64,000 nt of DNA, from assembly GCA_041494245.1 (NCBI GenBank), contig JBGQAK010000015.1, positions 34,380 through 98,379 of the forward strand, read 5' to 3'. The notes under the pieces are model-generated. The model saw only the letters and a program-made list of their open reading frames with translations, made no database searches and was not told the DNA's origin. The stretch is from RBG-13-68-16 sp041494245 (GTDB taxonomy: Bacteria > Acidobacteriota > Thermoanaerobaculia > Thermoanaerobaculales > Thermoanaerobaculaceae). Positions 51,573-59,512 of the stretch are shown here, piece by piece (position 1 is the stretch's first letter; every line of letters begins with the position of its first letter). The translations under genes and the position numbers were made by a program.

Positions 51573-53669
51573 ATGGCATCCAAGCCGTTCCCAAGCGACA
51601 AGATCCGAAACGTTGCAGTGGTGGGACACTCATCCACCGGCAAGACCACCCTCATCTCGGCAATGCTCTTCAACTCCAAGGAGGTCAACCGCTTCGGGAA
51701 GGTTGACAAGGGCAACGCCGTCACCGACTTCGACGAGGAAGCGATCGAGCGGAAGATCACCATCGGCACCGCGGTGGCCCACGCTAAGCACGGCGACTGC
51801 AAGCTCAACCTGGTGGACACGCCCGGCTACTCGATCTTCACCACGGAGGCCGTGCAGGGCATCAAGGTGACGGAGGCCGCTCTCATCATGGTATCCGCCG
51901 TTGCCGGACCCGAGGTGCAGACCGAGAAGATGTGGAAGGTGTGCGCCGCGGCTGGAAAGCCGGTGCTCTTCGCGGTCAACAGCATGGACCGCGAGCGGGC
52001 GTCCGCATCGCGCACGCTGCAGCAGCTCCAGAAGAAGTTTGGGCGCGAGGTGCTTCCCGTCCAGCTCCCGATCGGCGAGGAGGCCAAGTTCTCCGGCGTC
52101 GTCGACCTCGTCCGCTCCCGGGCGCACCGCTTCCCCGCCGACGAGAGCGGCACAGACGAAGTGATCGCAATCCCGGCCGAGCTGAAGGAGGAGGCGGAAG
52201 CGGCCCGCAACGCCCTGATCGAGATGGTCGCTGAGCAGGACGAGGCGTTGCTGGAGAAGTTCTTCGCCCAGGGGGCGCTCTCCGACGAGGAATTGATCGC
52301 CGGTCTCACCCAGGCGGTCGCCAAGCGCAGGATCTTTCCGCTCTTCTGCTGCGCCGCCGGCCGCAACCAGGCGGTGCAGCCGATCATGGATGCCATGGTG
52401 GAGCTAGTGCCCAACCCCCTGAGCGTCCCGGTGGCCGCGAAGAACGTGGCCGGCGACGAGGTCACGATCACCCCGAAGCCGGAGGACACACCGATCGCCT
52501 ACGTCTTCAAAACGATCTCCGACCCCTACGCCGGGCGAATCACGGTGATGCGCGTGTTCTCGGGCTCGCTGGCCTCCGACGGAACATACTTCAACCGCCA
52601 GCGCGACCTCGCCGAGCGCTTCGGCGCCGTCAACTGGATCCAGGGCAAGGAGCTTCTCCCGGTCGAGAAGCTGGTGGCCGGAGACATCGGCGCCGTAGCC
52701 AAGCTCAAGGAGACCCGCACCGGCGAGACCCTCACCAGCAAGGACGGCGCAATCGTGATTCCCCCCGTCCCGATTCCCGAGGCGGCCATCTCGTTCGCCA
52801 TCGCCGCCAAGGCCAAGGGCGACGAGGACAAGATCGCCCAGGGTCTGGCCAAGCTGCAGGACGAGGACCCCACCCTGCACCTCGGCCGCGACCCGCAGAC
52901 CAAGGAGCAGCTCGTGGCCGGCGCCGGCCAGCTCCACGTCGAGATCGCCGTCGCACGGCTGCGCAAGCGCAACAAGGTGGACGTTACGCTGCAGCCCCCC
53001 AAGGTCCCGTACCGGGAGACCATCACCAAGGCCGTCGAGATCACGGCCCGCCACAAGAAGCAGACCGGGGGCCACGGCCAGTTCGCCGAGGCCAAGGTGC
53101 GCCTCGAACCTCGGCCAAGGGGCGGCGGCTACGAGTTCATCGACAAGATCTACGGCGGCTCCATCCCCAACAACTACCGGCCCTCGATCGACAAGGGAAT
53201 CGTCGACGCCGCGGAGCGCGGGGCCATCTCGGGCAACCCCATGGTCGACTTCTCGGTCACGCTGCTGGACGGCAAGTTCCACGCCGTCGACTCGTCCGAC
53301 ATGGCTTTCCGTACCTGCGGGCGCAAGGCGTTCCGCGAGGGCGTCAAGCTGGCGGGCCCCACCATTCTTGAGCCGGTCATGCACGTGGAGATCACGACGC
53401 CCGACGAGTTTCTCGGCGACATCATGGGCGACCTCAACTCCCGCCGCGGCCGCGTCCAGGGGATGGAGCCAGCCGACGGCCAGACCGTTGTCAAGGCCTC
53501 GGTGCCGCTCGCCGAGATGCTCACCTACTCCCAGACCCTGCGCTCGATCACCGGCGGCCGGGGCGACTTCCACATGGAGTACTCGCACTACGACGAGGTG
53601 CCGAGGAACGTCCAGGAGAAGATCATCGCCGCCTTCGCCGGCGCCGCCCCGGAAGAGGAAGAAGAGTGA
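51573..53669 (+). CDS. EF-G-like translational GTPase (EF-G2 subgroup)
   Basis: 698 residues in five EF-G domains, but deviating from housekeeping EF-G: P-loop GHSSTGKT (18-25) replaces GHxDAGKT; switch I reads AVTDFDEEAIERKITI; switch II reads DTPGYSIFTTEAVQG rather than DTPGHVDF; and the guanine-specificity NKxD is NSMD. C-terminal domains (IYGGSIPNNYRPSIDKGI, GDLNSRRGRVQGM) are EF-G-like. It is most like the EF-G2/EF-G-like paralogues whose role is still unclear, so it is probably not the main translocase. Own promoter and terminator; no rpsL/rpsG/tuf context. Confidence 0.85.
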   Translation: MASKPFPSDKIRNVAVVGHSSTGKTTLISAMLFNSKEVNRFGKVDKGNAVTDFDEEAIERKITIGTAVAHAKHGDCKLNLVDTPGYSIFTTEAVQGIKVTEAALIMVSAVAGPEVQTEKMWKVCAAAGKPVLFAVNSMDRERASASRTLQQLQKKFGREVLPVQLPIGEEAKFSGVVDLVRSRAHRFPADESGTDEVIAIPAELKEEAEAARNALIEMVAEQDEALLEKFFAQGALSDEELIAGLTQAVAKRRIFPLFCCAAGRNQAVQPIMDAMVELVPNPLSVPVAAKNVAGDEVTITPKPEDTPIAYVFKTISDPYAGRITVMRVFSGSLASDGTYFNRQRDLAERFGAVNWIQGKELLPVEKLVAGDIGAVAKLKETRTGETLTSKDGAIVIPPVPIPEAAISFAIAAKAKGDEDKIAQGLAKLQDEDPTLHLGRDPQTKEQLVAGAGQLHVEIAVARLRKRNKVDVTLQPPKVPYRETITKAVEITARHKKQTGGHGQFAEAKVRLEPRPRGGGYEFIDKIYGGSIPNNYRPSIDKGIVDAAERGAISGNPMVDFSVTLLDGKFHAVDSSDMAFRTCGRKAFREGVKLAGPTILEPVMHVEITTPDEFLGDIMGDLNSRRGRVQGMEPADGQTVVKASVPLAEMLTYSQTLRSITGGRGDFHMEYSHYDEVPRNVQEKIIAAFAGAAPEEEEE

Positions 53670-53690
53670 CCGATTGCCCGTGACACCCGT

Positions 53691-53715
53691 CCGGCCCGCG
53701 CTGGTCGCGGGCCGG
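53691..53715 (+). terminator. Intrinsic terminator of the EF-G-like gene
   Basis: CCGGCCCGCG, loop CTGGT, CGCGGGCCGG: a perfect 10-bp stem starting 21 nt after the stop, with TGCCTTTCT following. Confidence 0.8.
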
Positions 53716-53831
53716 TGCCTTTCTCCGTCAGGCAGCTCAAACGCTTGACTGCCGCAACCGGCTCAGGTGAGGGTGGCCTTCTCCGGCGCCCGCTCGGGCT
53801 TCAACCCCTCCTTCCTCATCACCTCTCCTGC

Positions 53832-54035
53832 CTAGATCGCGTCGGCACGGGTGCTGTAGATGTTGGGCGTCATCTTGGCGATGTGCCATGTCGTCCGTAC
53901 GGTCATCCGCGCCCAGCTATCGGTGCCGTACCGCGCGAGGCCCATCAGGTGCCTGTACACGAGGGTCCGCGCCAGCTCCCCGAAATAGGCGGCCACCTGC
54001 GCCCGCACCAGCAGTGTGCTGCAGGACGTCGGCTC
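53832..54035 (-). pseudogene. Decayed C-terminal gene fragment, unknown family
   Basis: The minus strand is open for about 67 codons to a TAG and reads VAAYFGELARTLVYRHLMG, then LARYGTDSWARM, RTTWHIAKMTPNIYSTRADAI. This looks coding (residue mix, GC3 bias) but has no start, no Shine-Dalgarno and a TGA immediately upstream. I read it as the leftover C-terminus of a gene. Family not recognised. It overlaps the fragment on the other strand at 53989-54035. Confidence 0.4.
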
Positions 54036-54345
54036 TCACTCGGCCGACCTTGCCCTCCGGACCACGTACAACGCCTTTGCCCGCGGGAATGGTTTCGTGC
54101 AGTTCCTCCGCGGGACCGGCACGTACTACCAGACGTTTTACAGCAAGGGTGACGTGCGGGTCACGGTCAGTGACGACCGCAGGGCCGCCGACCTCCCCTT
54201 CTCCGGCGCGCCCGTGTACACGGAGGCCGACCTGCAAGTGGCGGTAGGCTTCTTCCTCGCGGCTGGGAGGCTGTTCGGCATTACGAGCATCGCGAGTACG
54301 ACCCACCGCGGCGCAGACGGCGCTCACGTGAACCTAAGGTGGCAA
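53989..54345 (+). pseudogene. Decayed fragment, weakly DUF2378-like
   Basis: The frame opens after a TAG at 53986 and reads LRTTYNAFARGNGFVQFLRG, then TYYQTFYSKGDVRVTVSDDR, YTEADLQVAVGFFLAAGRLF and ends near VNLRW, after which a low-complexity read-through continues to 54507. The pattern resembles the C-terminal half of DUF2378/TIGR02265-type proteins (a heme-NO-binding-like fold frequent in Myxococcota), but weakly. No promoter or Shine-Dalgarno precedes the GTG at 54016. It is probably a truncated remnant. Confidence 0.4.
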
Positions 54346-54438
54346 CGGCGGCGCGCCTGCTGGTGTGCCCGGAACCGTTGGTACGCCGGTCCCGAGGCGC
54401 AGCGCGGCGTACGTACCCCTGCACCCTCCCGGGGGGGG

Positions 54439-54467
54439 TTGACAACCCCCGCACAATGTGGCACTTT
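54439..54467 (+). promoter_or_regulatory. Cold-shock gene promoter TTGACA - 17 nt - CACTTT within a palindrome
   Basis: TTGACA has 17-nt spacing to CACTTT, which is preceded by TGG (extended -10). The -35 sits inside the perfect palindrome GGGGGTTGACAACCCCC (54434-54450), which could be an operator or simply a hairpin. Transcription is expected near 54474, 150 nt before the ATG. Confidence 0.5.
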
Positions 54468-54473
54468 ACGCAG

Positions 54474-54623
54474 GTGGGCTGTTCGAGCAGTTGTGCGTCA
54501 ACGATGAGTTGGGGTCAACCTGCCGCAAGGAGCAGCGTCCTTGCGGCTTTTTCGTATCGTCGGGACGCGCCCGACACGAACAACGGCGGACTTCGGATGC
54601 CGCCGGCAACAAGGAGAAGCAGC
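54474..54623 (+). promoter_or_regulatory. Structured 150-nt 5' leader of the cold-shock gene
   Basis: After the expected start the leader contains, in order: a GTTG/CAAC mini-hairpin near 54508-54519; an intrinsic terminator (54522-54552); a hairpin (54551-54580, GTCGGG/CCCGAC extended by TTCGT/ACGAA) that would capture the last two U residues of the terminator tail; and a CGGCGG/CCGCCG hairpin before AAGGAG. The length recalls E. coli cspA leaders. A short terminated RNA of about 80 nt may be the default product. Regulation by attenuation is inference. Confidence 0.5.
54522..54552 (+). terminator. Intrinsic terminator inside the cold-shock leader
   Basis: CCGCAAGGA, loop GCAGCG, TCCTTGCGG: a perfect 9-bp stem (10 with the flanking G-C pair), followed by CTTTTTC. 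It lies 72 nt upstream of the ATG and downstream of the promoter, so it must be read through for expression. Confidence 0.75.
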
Positions 54624-54824
54624 ATGGCGCAGGGAACTGTCAAGTGGTTCAACGATACCAAGGGCTTTGGCTTCATCACGCAGGAGGGCGGAGAGGACGT
54701 GTTCGTCCACTACACCGCCATCGCCGGCGAGGGCTTCCGGACGTTGAAGGAAGGGGCCCGGGTGGAGTTCGACATCGTGCGCGGGCCGAAGGGCCTGCAG
54801 GCGGCCAACGTCCGCGCTGTCTAG
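54624..54824 (+). CDS. Cold-shock-domain protein
   Basis: 66 residues, one five-stranded OB fold. RNA-binding motifs RNP1 (KGFGFIT) and RNP2 (VFVHYTAI) are present, with MAQGTVKWFNDTKG at the start. Binds single-stranded RNA or DNA and melts secondary structure; relatives act as antiterminators. ATG with AAGGAG 6 nt upstream; the longer upstream frame is not family. Its leader contains a terminator, fitting autoregulation. It is closed by a strong terminator shared with the nuo genes. Confidence 0.97.
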   Translation: MAQGTVKWFNDTKGFGFITQEGGEDVFVHYTAIAGEGFRTLKEGARVEFDIVRGPKGLQAANVRAV

Positions 54825-54845
54825 GGAGACAGAGACAGGGCAACC

Positions 54846-54874
54846 GAAAGGGCGGCGCGACGCGCCGCCCTTTC
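54846..54874. terminator. Bidirectional terminator between cold-shock and nuoI genes
   Basis: GAAAGGGCGGCGC/GCGCCGCCCTTTC: a 13-bp perfect stem with a 3-nt loop. CCTTTT follows on the plus strand and GGTTG on the minus strand, so it serves the plus gene best; its A/T-rich ends may also stop the convergent nuo transcript. Confidence 0.8.
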
Positions 54875-54897
54875 CTTTTGGTGTGACCTTGCTTCCT

Positions 54898-55509
54898 TCA
54901 GCGGGTCGCGGCGCGGCCCTCCGGGCGGGGCGTCGGCTTGACCGGGATCGGCAGCTCGATATGGCTGCGCGGCGCGCCGAAGTAGGGCCGGTACCCCAAG
55001 TCCAGCTTCTCGAACGGGCCCTTCTGCAGGAGCGTGTCGAGCCCGACCACCGCCTCCTCGCGGCTCGTGAACGCCATCTCGTGGACGCGGGACATCACGA
55101 TCGCTTCCTTGGGGCAGGCGTCCACGCAGAAGCCGCAGTAGACGCAGCGCAGCAGGTCGATCGTGAAGACCTTTGGGCGCTTCTCGTACTCCACCGTCGG
55201 GCTGGCGGCGTCGTCCTCGGCCTCGATGTAGATGCACTCCGCCGGGCATGCCTCCTCGCACATGTAGCAGGCGACGCAACGGGGCGAGCCGTCCTCGCGG
55301 GCGAGCAGGATGTGCCTCCCCCTCAGCCGTTCCGAGTACTCCCGCTTGACCTCCGGCCACTCGATGGTGACGGTGTACTTGCGGGCGAACAGGTTGCCGA
55401 GGAAGTGGCGCAGCGTGACCGCCAGACCCTTGACGATCTCGACGAGGTAGAAGCGCTGGACAAAACCCAGCGGCTTGGGATCGCACACCATCACGTCCTT
55501 CGTGTTCAT
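54898..55509 (-). CDS. nuoI: NADH-quinone oxidoreductase subunit I
   Basis: 203 residues. Carries two 4Fe-4S clusters N6a and N6b: CVACYMCEEACPAEC and CVYCGFCVDACPKEA. In complex I it passes electrons toward the quinone site. The N-terminus (FVQRFYLVEIVKGLAVTLRHFLGNLF) is the usual membrane-contact helix. ATG overlaps the nuoCD stop (ATGA). The C-terminal 45 residues are a species-specific tail. It is the last gene here: a terminator follows and no nuoJKLMN are present. Confidence 0.95.
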   Translation of the reverse strand: MNTKDVMVCDPKPLGFVQRFYLVEIVKGLAVTLRHFLGNLFARKYTVTIEWPEVKREYSERLRGRHILLAREDGSPRCVACYMCEEACPAECIYIEAEDDAASPTVEYEKRPKVFTIDLLRCVYCGFCVDACPKEAIVMSRVHEMAFTSREEAVVGLDTLLQKGPFEKLDLGYRPYFGAPRSHIELPIPVKPTPRPEGRAATR

Positions 55510-57200
55510 CGGTCGAGCTCCCCGGCGATGACGTTGAAGCTGCTCATGATGGCGACGGTGTCGGCGACCATGTGCCCCTCCAGGATGTGCGGGAACGCCT
55601 GGAAGATCGCGAAGCAGGGCGGCCGGACCTTGATGCGGTACGGTCTGCCGCCCCCGTCCGAGACGAGGTAGTAGCCCAGCTCCCCGTTGGCGGCCTCGGT
55701 GTAGCCGTACTTCTCCCCGGCCGGCACCTTCATGCCCTCCATGATGAGCTTGAAGTGCCAGATCAGGGACTCCATCTCGGTGTAGACCTCCTCCTTGGGA
55801 GGCAGAGCGACGTTGTGGTTGTCGGTGATGACCGGGCCCGGCGCCAGACGCTCCAGCGCCTGCTCGACGATCCGCAACGATTGGCGCATCTCTTCGACAC
55901 GCACCAGGTAGCGGGCGTACGTGTCGCCGGCGTGCGAGATCGGCACCTTGAAGTCGTAGGTCTCGTAGCCGAGGTACGGGTGCGCCTTTCGGACGTCGTA
56001 GGGCACGCCGCAGGCGCGCAGGCAGGGGCCGGTCCACCCCCAGTCGATCGCGTCCTCGGCGCTCAGGGCGCCGATGCCCTCGGTGCGCCCGCGGAAGATG
56101 CGGTTCTCGGTGATCAGCGTCTCCATGTCGTCGACGAGCTTGGGTATGCGCTTGAGGAGGTAGCGAACCGACTCCACGAAGTCCGGCGGCACGTCGTGGG
56201 AAAGGCCACCGATGCGCACATACGACATCGTCAGCCGGCTGCCGCAGCACGCCTCCAGGATCGAGTACAGCTCCTCGCGCGCCTCGTACATGTACAGGAA
56301 GGGCGTCATGGCGCCGATGTCGTTCAGGTTGGCTCCGACGTCCACGATGTGGTCCATGATCCGGGAAAGCTCGGAGAGGATCAGCCGGATCACCTGGGCG
56401 CGGGGGGGCGCTTCCACGCCGAGCATCTTTTCCACGGCCAGGGCGTAGCCGACGCCGTTCATCATCGCCGAGCAGTAGTTGAGCCTGTCCGTGTACGGGA
56501 TGACCTGGTTCCAGGTGTGGGTCTCCGACATCTTCTCGAAGCACCGGTGCAGGTAGCCGATCTCCGTCTCCGCCCGAGTGATGACCTCGCCGTCTAGGCG
56601 CACGACGGTGCGCAGCGTGCCATGGGTCGCGGGGTGCGAGGGCCCGAGGTTGAGCACCTGGGTCTCGAAGCGGTCCTCGTCCTCCTGCGTCTCCCTCGCC
56701 CACGACGGCTCATCCTGCTCGCCCTCGCGCAGCAGCCAGCGCTGGCCGGGGTCGTAGTCCTTGCGCAGCGGGTGGCCCTGGAACGAGGGGTGGCAGAGGA
56801 TCCTCTTGAGATTCGGGTGGCCCTCGAAGCGGATGCCGAACATATCGAACGCCTCGCGCTCGAACCAGTCGGCCGCCCTCCACACGCCGTACACCGAGGG
56901 GACGACCGCATCGTCCTCGCGCACCGGTACCTTCAGCCTGATCCTGTGCCCGTGCTGGAGGGACGTGAGGTGGTAGACGACCTCGAAGCGCTCCTCGCGC
57001 CCCGGGTAGTCGGCCCCGCAGACATCCAGGAGGAGCTTGAAGTCCAGGTCCGCGGTCTGCTTGAGGTGGCGCGCGAGCTCGGGCAGCACCTTGCGGTCCA
57101 CGCGGAACGTCTGCATGTCGCCGCCCGGCAGCTCGACCACCCCGCTGCCCTCGGGGAACACCTTTCGGATCGCAGTAAGCCTCTGTTCGCGCTTGGCCAT
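55506..57200 (-). CDS. nuoCD: NADH-quinone oxidoreductase fused subunits C/D
   Basis: 564 residues in one frame: NuoC (about 1-160; WFEREAFDMFGIRFEGHPNLKRIL), a short linker (165-180) and NuoD (180-564; NLGPSHPATHGTLR, IGYLHRCFEKMSE, PYTDRLNYCSAM and the C-terminal GELGYYLVSDGGGRPYRIKVRPPCF). NuoD holds the quinone site with NuoB. Fusion as in E. coli. I chose the ATG with GGGGGGAGC before it; a GTG 21 nt earlier overlaps the nuoB stop and is an alternative. Confidence 0.95.
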   Translation of the reverse strand: MAKREQRLTAIRKVFPEGSGVVELPGGDMQTFRVDRKVLPELARHLKQTADLDFKLLLDVCGADYPGREERFEVVYHLTSLQHGHRIRLKVPVREDDAVVPSVYGVWRAADWFEREAFDMFGIRFEGHPNLKRILCHPSFQGHPLRKDYDPGQRWLLREGEQDEPSWARETQEDEDRFETQVLNLGPSHPATHGTLRTVVRLDGEVITRAETEIGYLHRCFEKMSETHTWNQVIPYTDRLNYCSAMMNGVGYALAVEKMLGVEAPPRAQVIRLILSELSRIMDHIVDVGANLNDIGAMTPFLYMYEAREELYSILEACCGSRLTMSYVRIGGLSHDVPPDFVESVRYLLKRIPKLVDDMETLITENRIFRGRTEGIGALSAEDAIDWGWTGPCLRACGVPYDVRKAHPYLGYETYDFKVPISHAGDTYARYLVRVEEMRQSLRIVEQALERLAPGPVITDNHNVALPPKEEVYTEMESLIWHFKLIMEGMKVPAGEKYGYTEAANGELGYYLVSDGGGRPYRIKVRPPCFAIFQAFPHILEGHMVADTVAIMSSFNVIAGELDR

Positions 57201-57217
57201 GCTCCCCCCGCCCCCGC

Positions 57218-57811
57218 TCACACGCCCGCCGCCCGGGCGGCCTTCCCGGCGGCCTTCTTGGCGGCCACCGCCTGCTGGTAGCGCGTCTCACCCCTGGTGA
57301 TCATCTCCTGCAGCTTTACGACGCCCTGCAATAGGGCCTCCGGCGTCGGCGGGCACCCCGGCACGTACACGTCGACCGGGATGAACTCGTCGATCCCCTG
57401 CACGACGTGGTACGCGCGGTAGAAGCCGCCAGTGCACGCGCACACCCCCATCGAGATGACGTACTTCGGCTCGGCCATCTGCTCGTAGATCCGCACCATC
57501 ACGGGGGCCATCTTGTCCGTCACGGTGCCGGCGACAATCAGGAGGTCCGACTGGCGCGGCGAGAAACGCACCACCTCCGCGCCGAAGCGGGAGACGTCGT
57601 AGTGCGACATCATGAACGACATGAACTCGATGGCACAGCACGCCGTGCCGAACGGGAACGGCCAGAGGCTGTTCTTGCGCGCCGCATCCAGGAGCTTCTC
57701 GAACCTCGTGGTGAGGAAGATCTGGCTGCCGTCCGCCTGCCGTGACGCCGCGGCCCCCTGTTTTGCTCCCCCGACCACGGGCAGGGTCGGCCTCGCTTCC
57801 GGGTTGCTCAT
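57218..57811 (-). CDS. nuoB: NADH-quinone oxidoreductase subunit B
   Basis: 197 residues. N2 cluster cysteines: GTACCAIEF (the tandem Cys), GVCACTGG and VPGCPPTPEALLQG. An added Ala/Lys-rich C-terminal tail (KKAAGKAARAAGV) follows the core. It reduces quinone at the interface with NuoD. The ATG has GGAGGG 5 nt upstream. First gene of nuoB-nuoCD-nuoI; no nuoA precedes it, instead a lytic transglycosylase gene. Confidence 0.94.
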   Translation of the reverse strand: MSNPEARPTLPVVGGAKQGAAASRQADGSQIFLTTRFEKLLDAARKNSLWPFPFGTACCAIEFMSFMMSHYDVSRFGAEVVRFSPRQSDLLIVAGTVTDKMAPVMVRIYEQMAEPKYVISMGVCACTGGFYRAYHVVQGIDEFIPVDVYVPGCPPTPEALLQGVVKLQEMITRGETRYQQAVAAKKAAGKAARAAGV

Positions 57812-57883
57812 CGCACCCTCCTGCACGCTCTCATTAACAGCAAATGACCGGCCCGCTGTTCCCCCGCCGGACGAAACATGCGT

Positions 57884-57889
57884 ATTCTA
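57884..57889 (-). promoter_or_regulatory. Possible -10 box TAGAAT upstream of nuoB
   Basis: TAGAAT lies about 72 nt before the nuoB ATG in the 85-nt gap, giving a leader of roughly 66 nt. The same hexamer is the most frequent -10 of the window. No clear -35. Confidence 0.4.
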
Positions 57890-57896
57890 CAGACTT

Positions 57897-58592
57897 TCAC
57901 AATCGACCGCTCCCCGGGCTGCCACCCGGACAGAAGGTGGCCAGCACCCGGCGCACGAACTCCCGCGTTTCGCGGTACGGGGGCATGCCGCCGCTCTTCT
58001 CCACGGTGGCGATCCCGGCGTTGTAGGCCGCCAGCGCCAGCGGGAGTTTCCCCAGCCGATCGAGCAGCGAACGCAGATGCTTGCATCCCAGGAGCAGGTT
58101 TGTCCTGGGGTCGTACGGGTCGGTGACCCGCTGCGCGAGCCAGACCGACGGCATCAGCTGCATCAGCCCCCCCGCCCCCACCCTCGAGACGGCGAACGGG
58201 TTGAACGCCGATTCGGCCTGGACGACTGCGGCGACCAGCCTGGGGTGGAGGTTGGCGGACCGGCCGGCCTCCATGATCTCGGCCGCAAATGGCGTCCCGG
58301 AGGGCAACGGCTGCTCCGCGAACGCCGCCGCACAGGCCGGCGCGGGGATCGGCTTCGGTGCCGGCTCCACGATGTCCTCGACCACACGATCCACGCGCGA
58401 AAGCGGCACCTCAAGGGCGCCGCCCCCGGGAAGCTCCAGCCGGATCCTCATCTCTCCCACGAGGCGCGCGCCGGAGACGCGCAGGATGCGGCCGTCCACG
58501 AAAACCGCCACGTACTGTGCGTCGGCGACAGGCGGTCGCGCGAGCGCCAGAGCCGCGAGGGCAAGGCCCACGAGCGCAGGTCGGGGTTTCAT
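57897..58592 (-). CDS. Lytic transglycosylase (SLT domain)
   Basis: 231 residues. Signal peptide to about residue 25 (VADAQ). A short N-terminal beta-domain (VFVDGRILRVSGARL) is shared in type with the secreted protein at 35165-36022. The SLT domain (100-220) has catalytic Glu in VQAESAFNP, then GLMQLMPSVW and ALAAYNAG. It cleaves peptidoglycan to anhydromuropeptides in the periplasm. The ATG overlaps the xerD stop (ATGA), so both share a transcript. The usual GxMQxxP signature is complete. Confidence 0.92.
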   Translation of the reverse strand: MKPRPALVGLALAALALARPPVADAQYVAVFVDGRILRVSGARLVGEMRIRLELPGGGALEVPLSRVDRVVEDIVEPAPKPIPAPACAAAFAEQPLPSGTPFAAEIMEAGRSANLHPRLVAAVVQAESAFNPFAVSRVGAGGLMQLMPSVWLAQRVTDPYDPRTNLLLGCKHLRSLLDRLGKLPLALAAYNAGIATVEKSGGMPPYRETREFVRRVLATFCPGGSPGSGRL

Positions 58593-59500
58593 GCGCGGGG
58601 GTGCTTGCTGTCGTAGAGCTGCCGCAGCCGCTCGCGCGTGATGTGGGTGTAGATCTCGGTGGTGGAGATGTCGGCGTGCCCCAGCATCGCCTGCACCGCG
58701 CGCAGGTCGGCCCCGCGCTCGAGCAGGTGCGTCGCGAAGGAATGGCGCATTACGTGCGGGGAAAGGTGGGTCGTGATGCCGGCCTTCCGGCCGTGGCGCT
58801 TCACCAGGTGCCAGAACGACTGCCGGGTCATGCCCCTCCCACGGACCGTGAGGAAGACGTGTTCATCCCGCCTCGTGTCCAGGGCGGGGCGCACGTTCTC
58901 CAGGTAGCGCGCCAGCCACTCCCGCGCCTGCGAGCCCACCGGCACGATGCGCTCCTTGTCGCCTTTTCCCCACACCCTCACGAACCCGGGGTCGAGGCGC
59001 AGCTGCCCGACGGTGAGGGAGACGAGCTCGGAGACCCTCACGCCCGTGGCGTACAGCGTCTCCAGCATGGCGCGGTCGCGCACGCCCAAGGGCTTCTCGA
59101 CGTCTGGCGCCGCCAGCAGGGCGTCCACCTCCTCCGTTGACAGAAAGTACGGGAGCGCGCGCATCAGCTTGGGCGACTCCAGCTCCAGCGTCGGGTCCTG
59201 CGTCACGATACCCCGCTCGAGCATGTACCGGAAAAGCCCCCGCAAGGCCGCCAGGGCGCGGGCCGCGGAGCGCGCGGCGAGGCCGCGCCCGCGCAGGTCG
59301 GTGACGTAGCGGCGCAGGTGCGCCCGCTCGCAGCCGGGCGTGTCGAGGCCGCGGGCCGCGAGCCAGCGGCCGAAGCTCTCGAGGTCCCTGCGATAGGCAT
59401 CGACCGAGTTGGCCGACAGGCCGCGCTCCACCACAAGCGTCGCGAGGTAGTCCGGAAGGAGACGCTGGAAGAACTCCGTGGCCGGGGCCGCCCTGCTCAT
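58589..59500 (-). CDS. xerD: Tyrosine recombinase XerD
   Basis: 303 residues: SAM-like N-terminal DNA-binding domain (1-100, YLATLVVERGLSANSVDAYRRDL) and catalytic domain with Arg in ATGVRVSEL, the H-x-x-R in HVMRHSFATHLLERGADLRAVQ, His in LGHADISTT and nucleophile Tyr in EIYTHITRERL. Resolves chromosome dimers at dif with XerC. Size and YTHITRERL ending favour XerD over integrases. ATG stands 6 nt after TAGAAT (leaderless). No dif-like site was recognised nearby. Confidence 0.93.
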   Translation of the reverse strand: MSRAAPATEFFQRLLPDYLATLVVERGLSANSVDAYRRDLESFGRWLAARGLDTPGCERAHLRRYVTDLRGRGLAARSAARALAALRGLFRYMLERGIVTQDPTLELESPKLMRALPYFLSTEEVDALLAAPDVEKPLGVRDRAMLETLYATGVRVSELVSLTVGQLRLDPGFVRVWGKGDKERIVPVGSQAREWLARYLENVRPALDTRRDEHVFLTVRGRGMTRQSFWHLVKRHGRKAGITTHLSPHVMRHSFATHLLERGADLRAVQAMLGHADISTTEIYTHITRERLRQLYDSKHPRA

Positions 59501-59506
59501 CGGCGG

Positions 59507-59512
59507 ATTCTA
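59507..59512 (-). promoter_or_regulatory. -10 box TAGAAT of xerD (leaderless)
   Basis: TAGAAT ends 6 nt before the ATG; its TAG is the stop codon of the alkyltransferase-like gene read on the same strand. No -35 at good spacing. Confidence 0.5.

Noticed and set aside
54346..54507. C-terminal continuation of the plus-strand fragment
   Set aside because: After NLRW the text is low-complexity and runs through the cold-shock promoter; unlikely to be protein coding.
54339..54623. In-frame upstream extension of the cold-shock protein
   Set aside because: The family starts at the ATG 54624 with a good Shine-Dalgarno, and the region upstream is a leader with a terminator.
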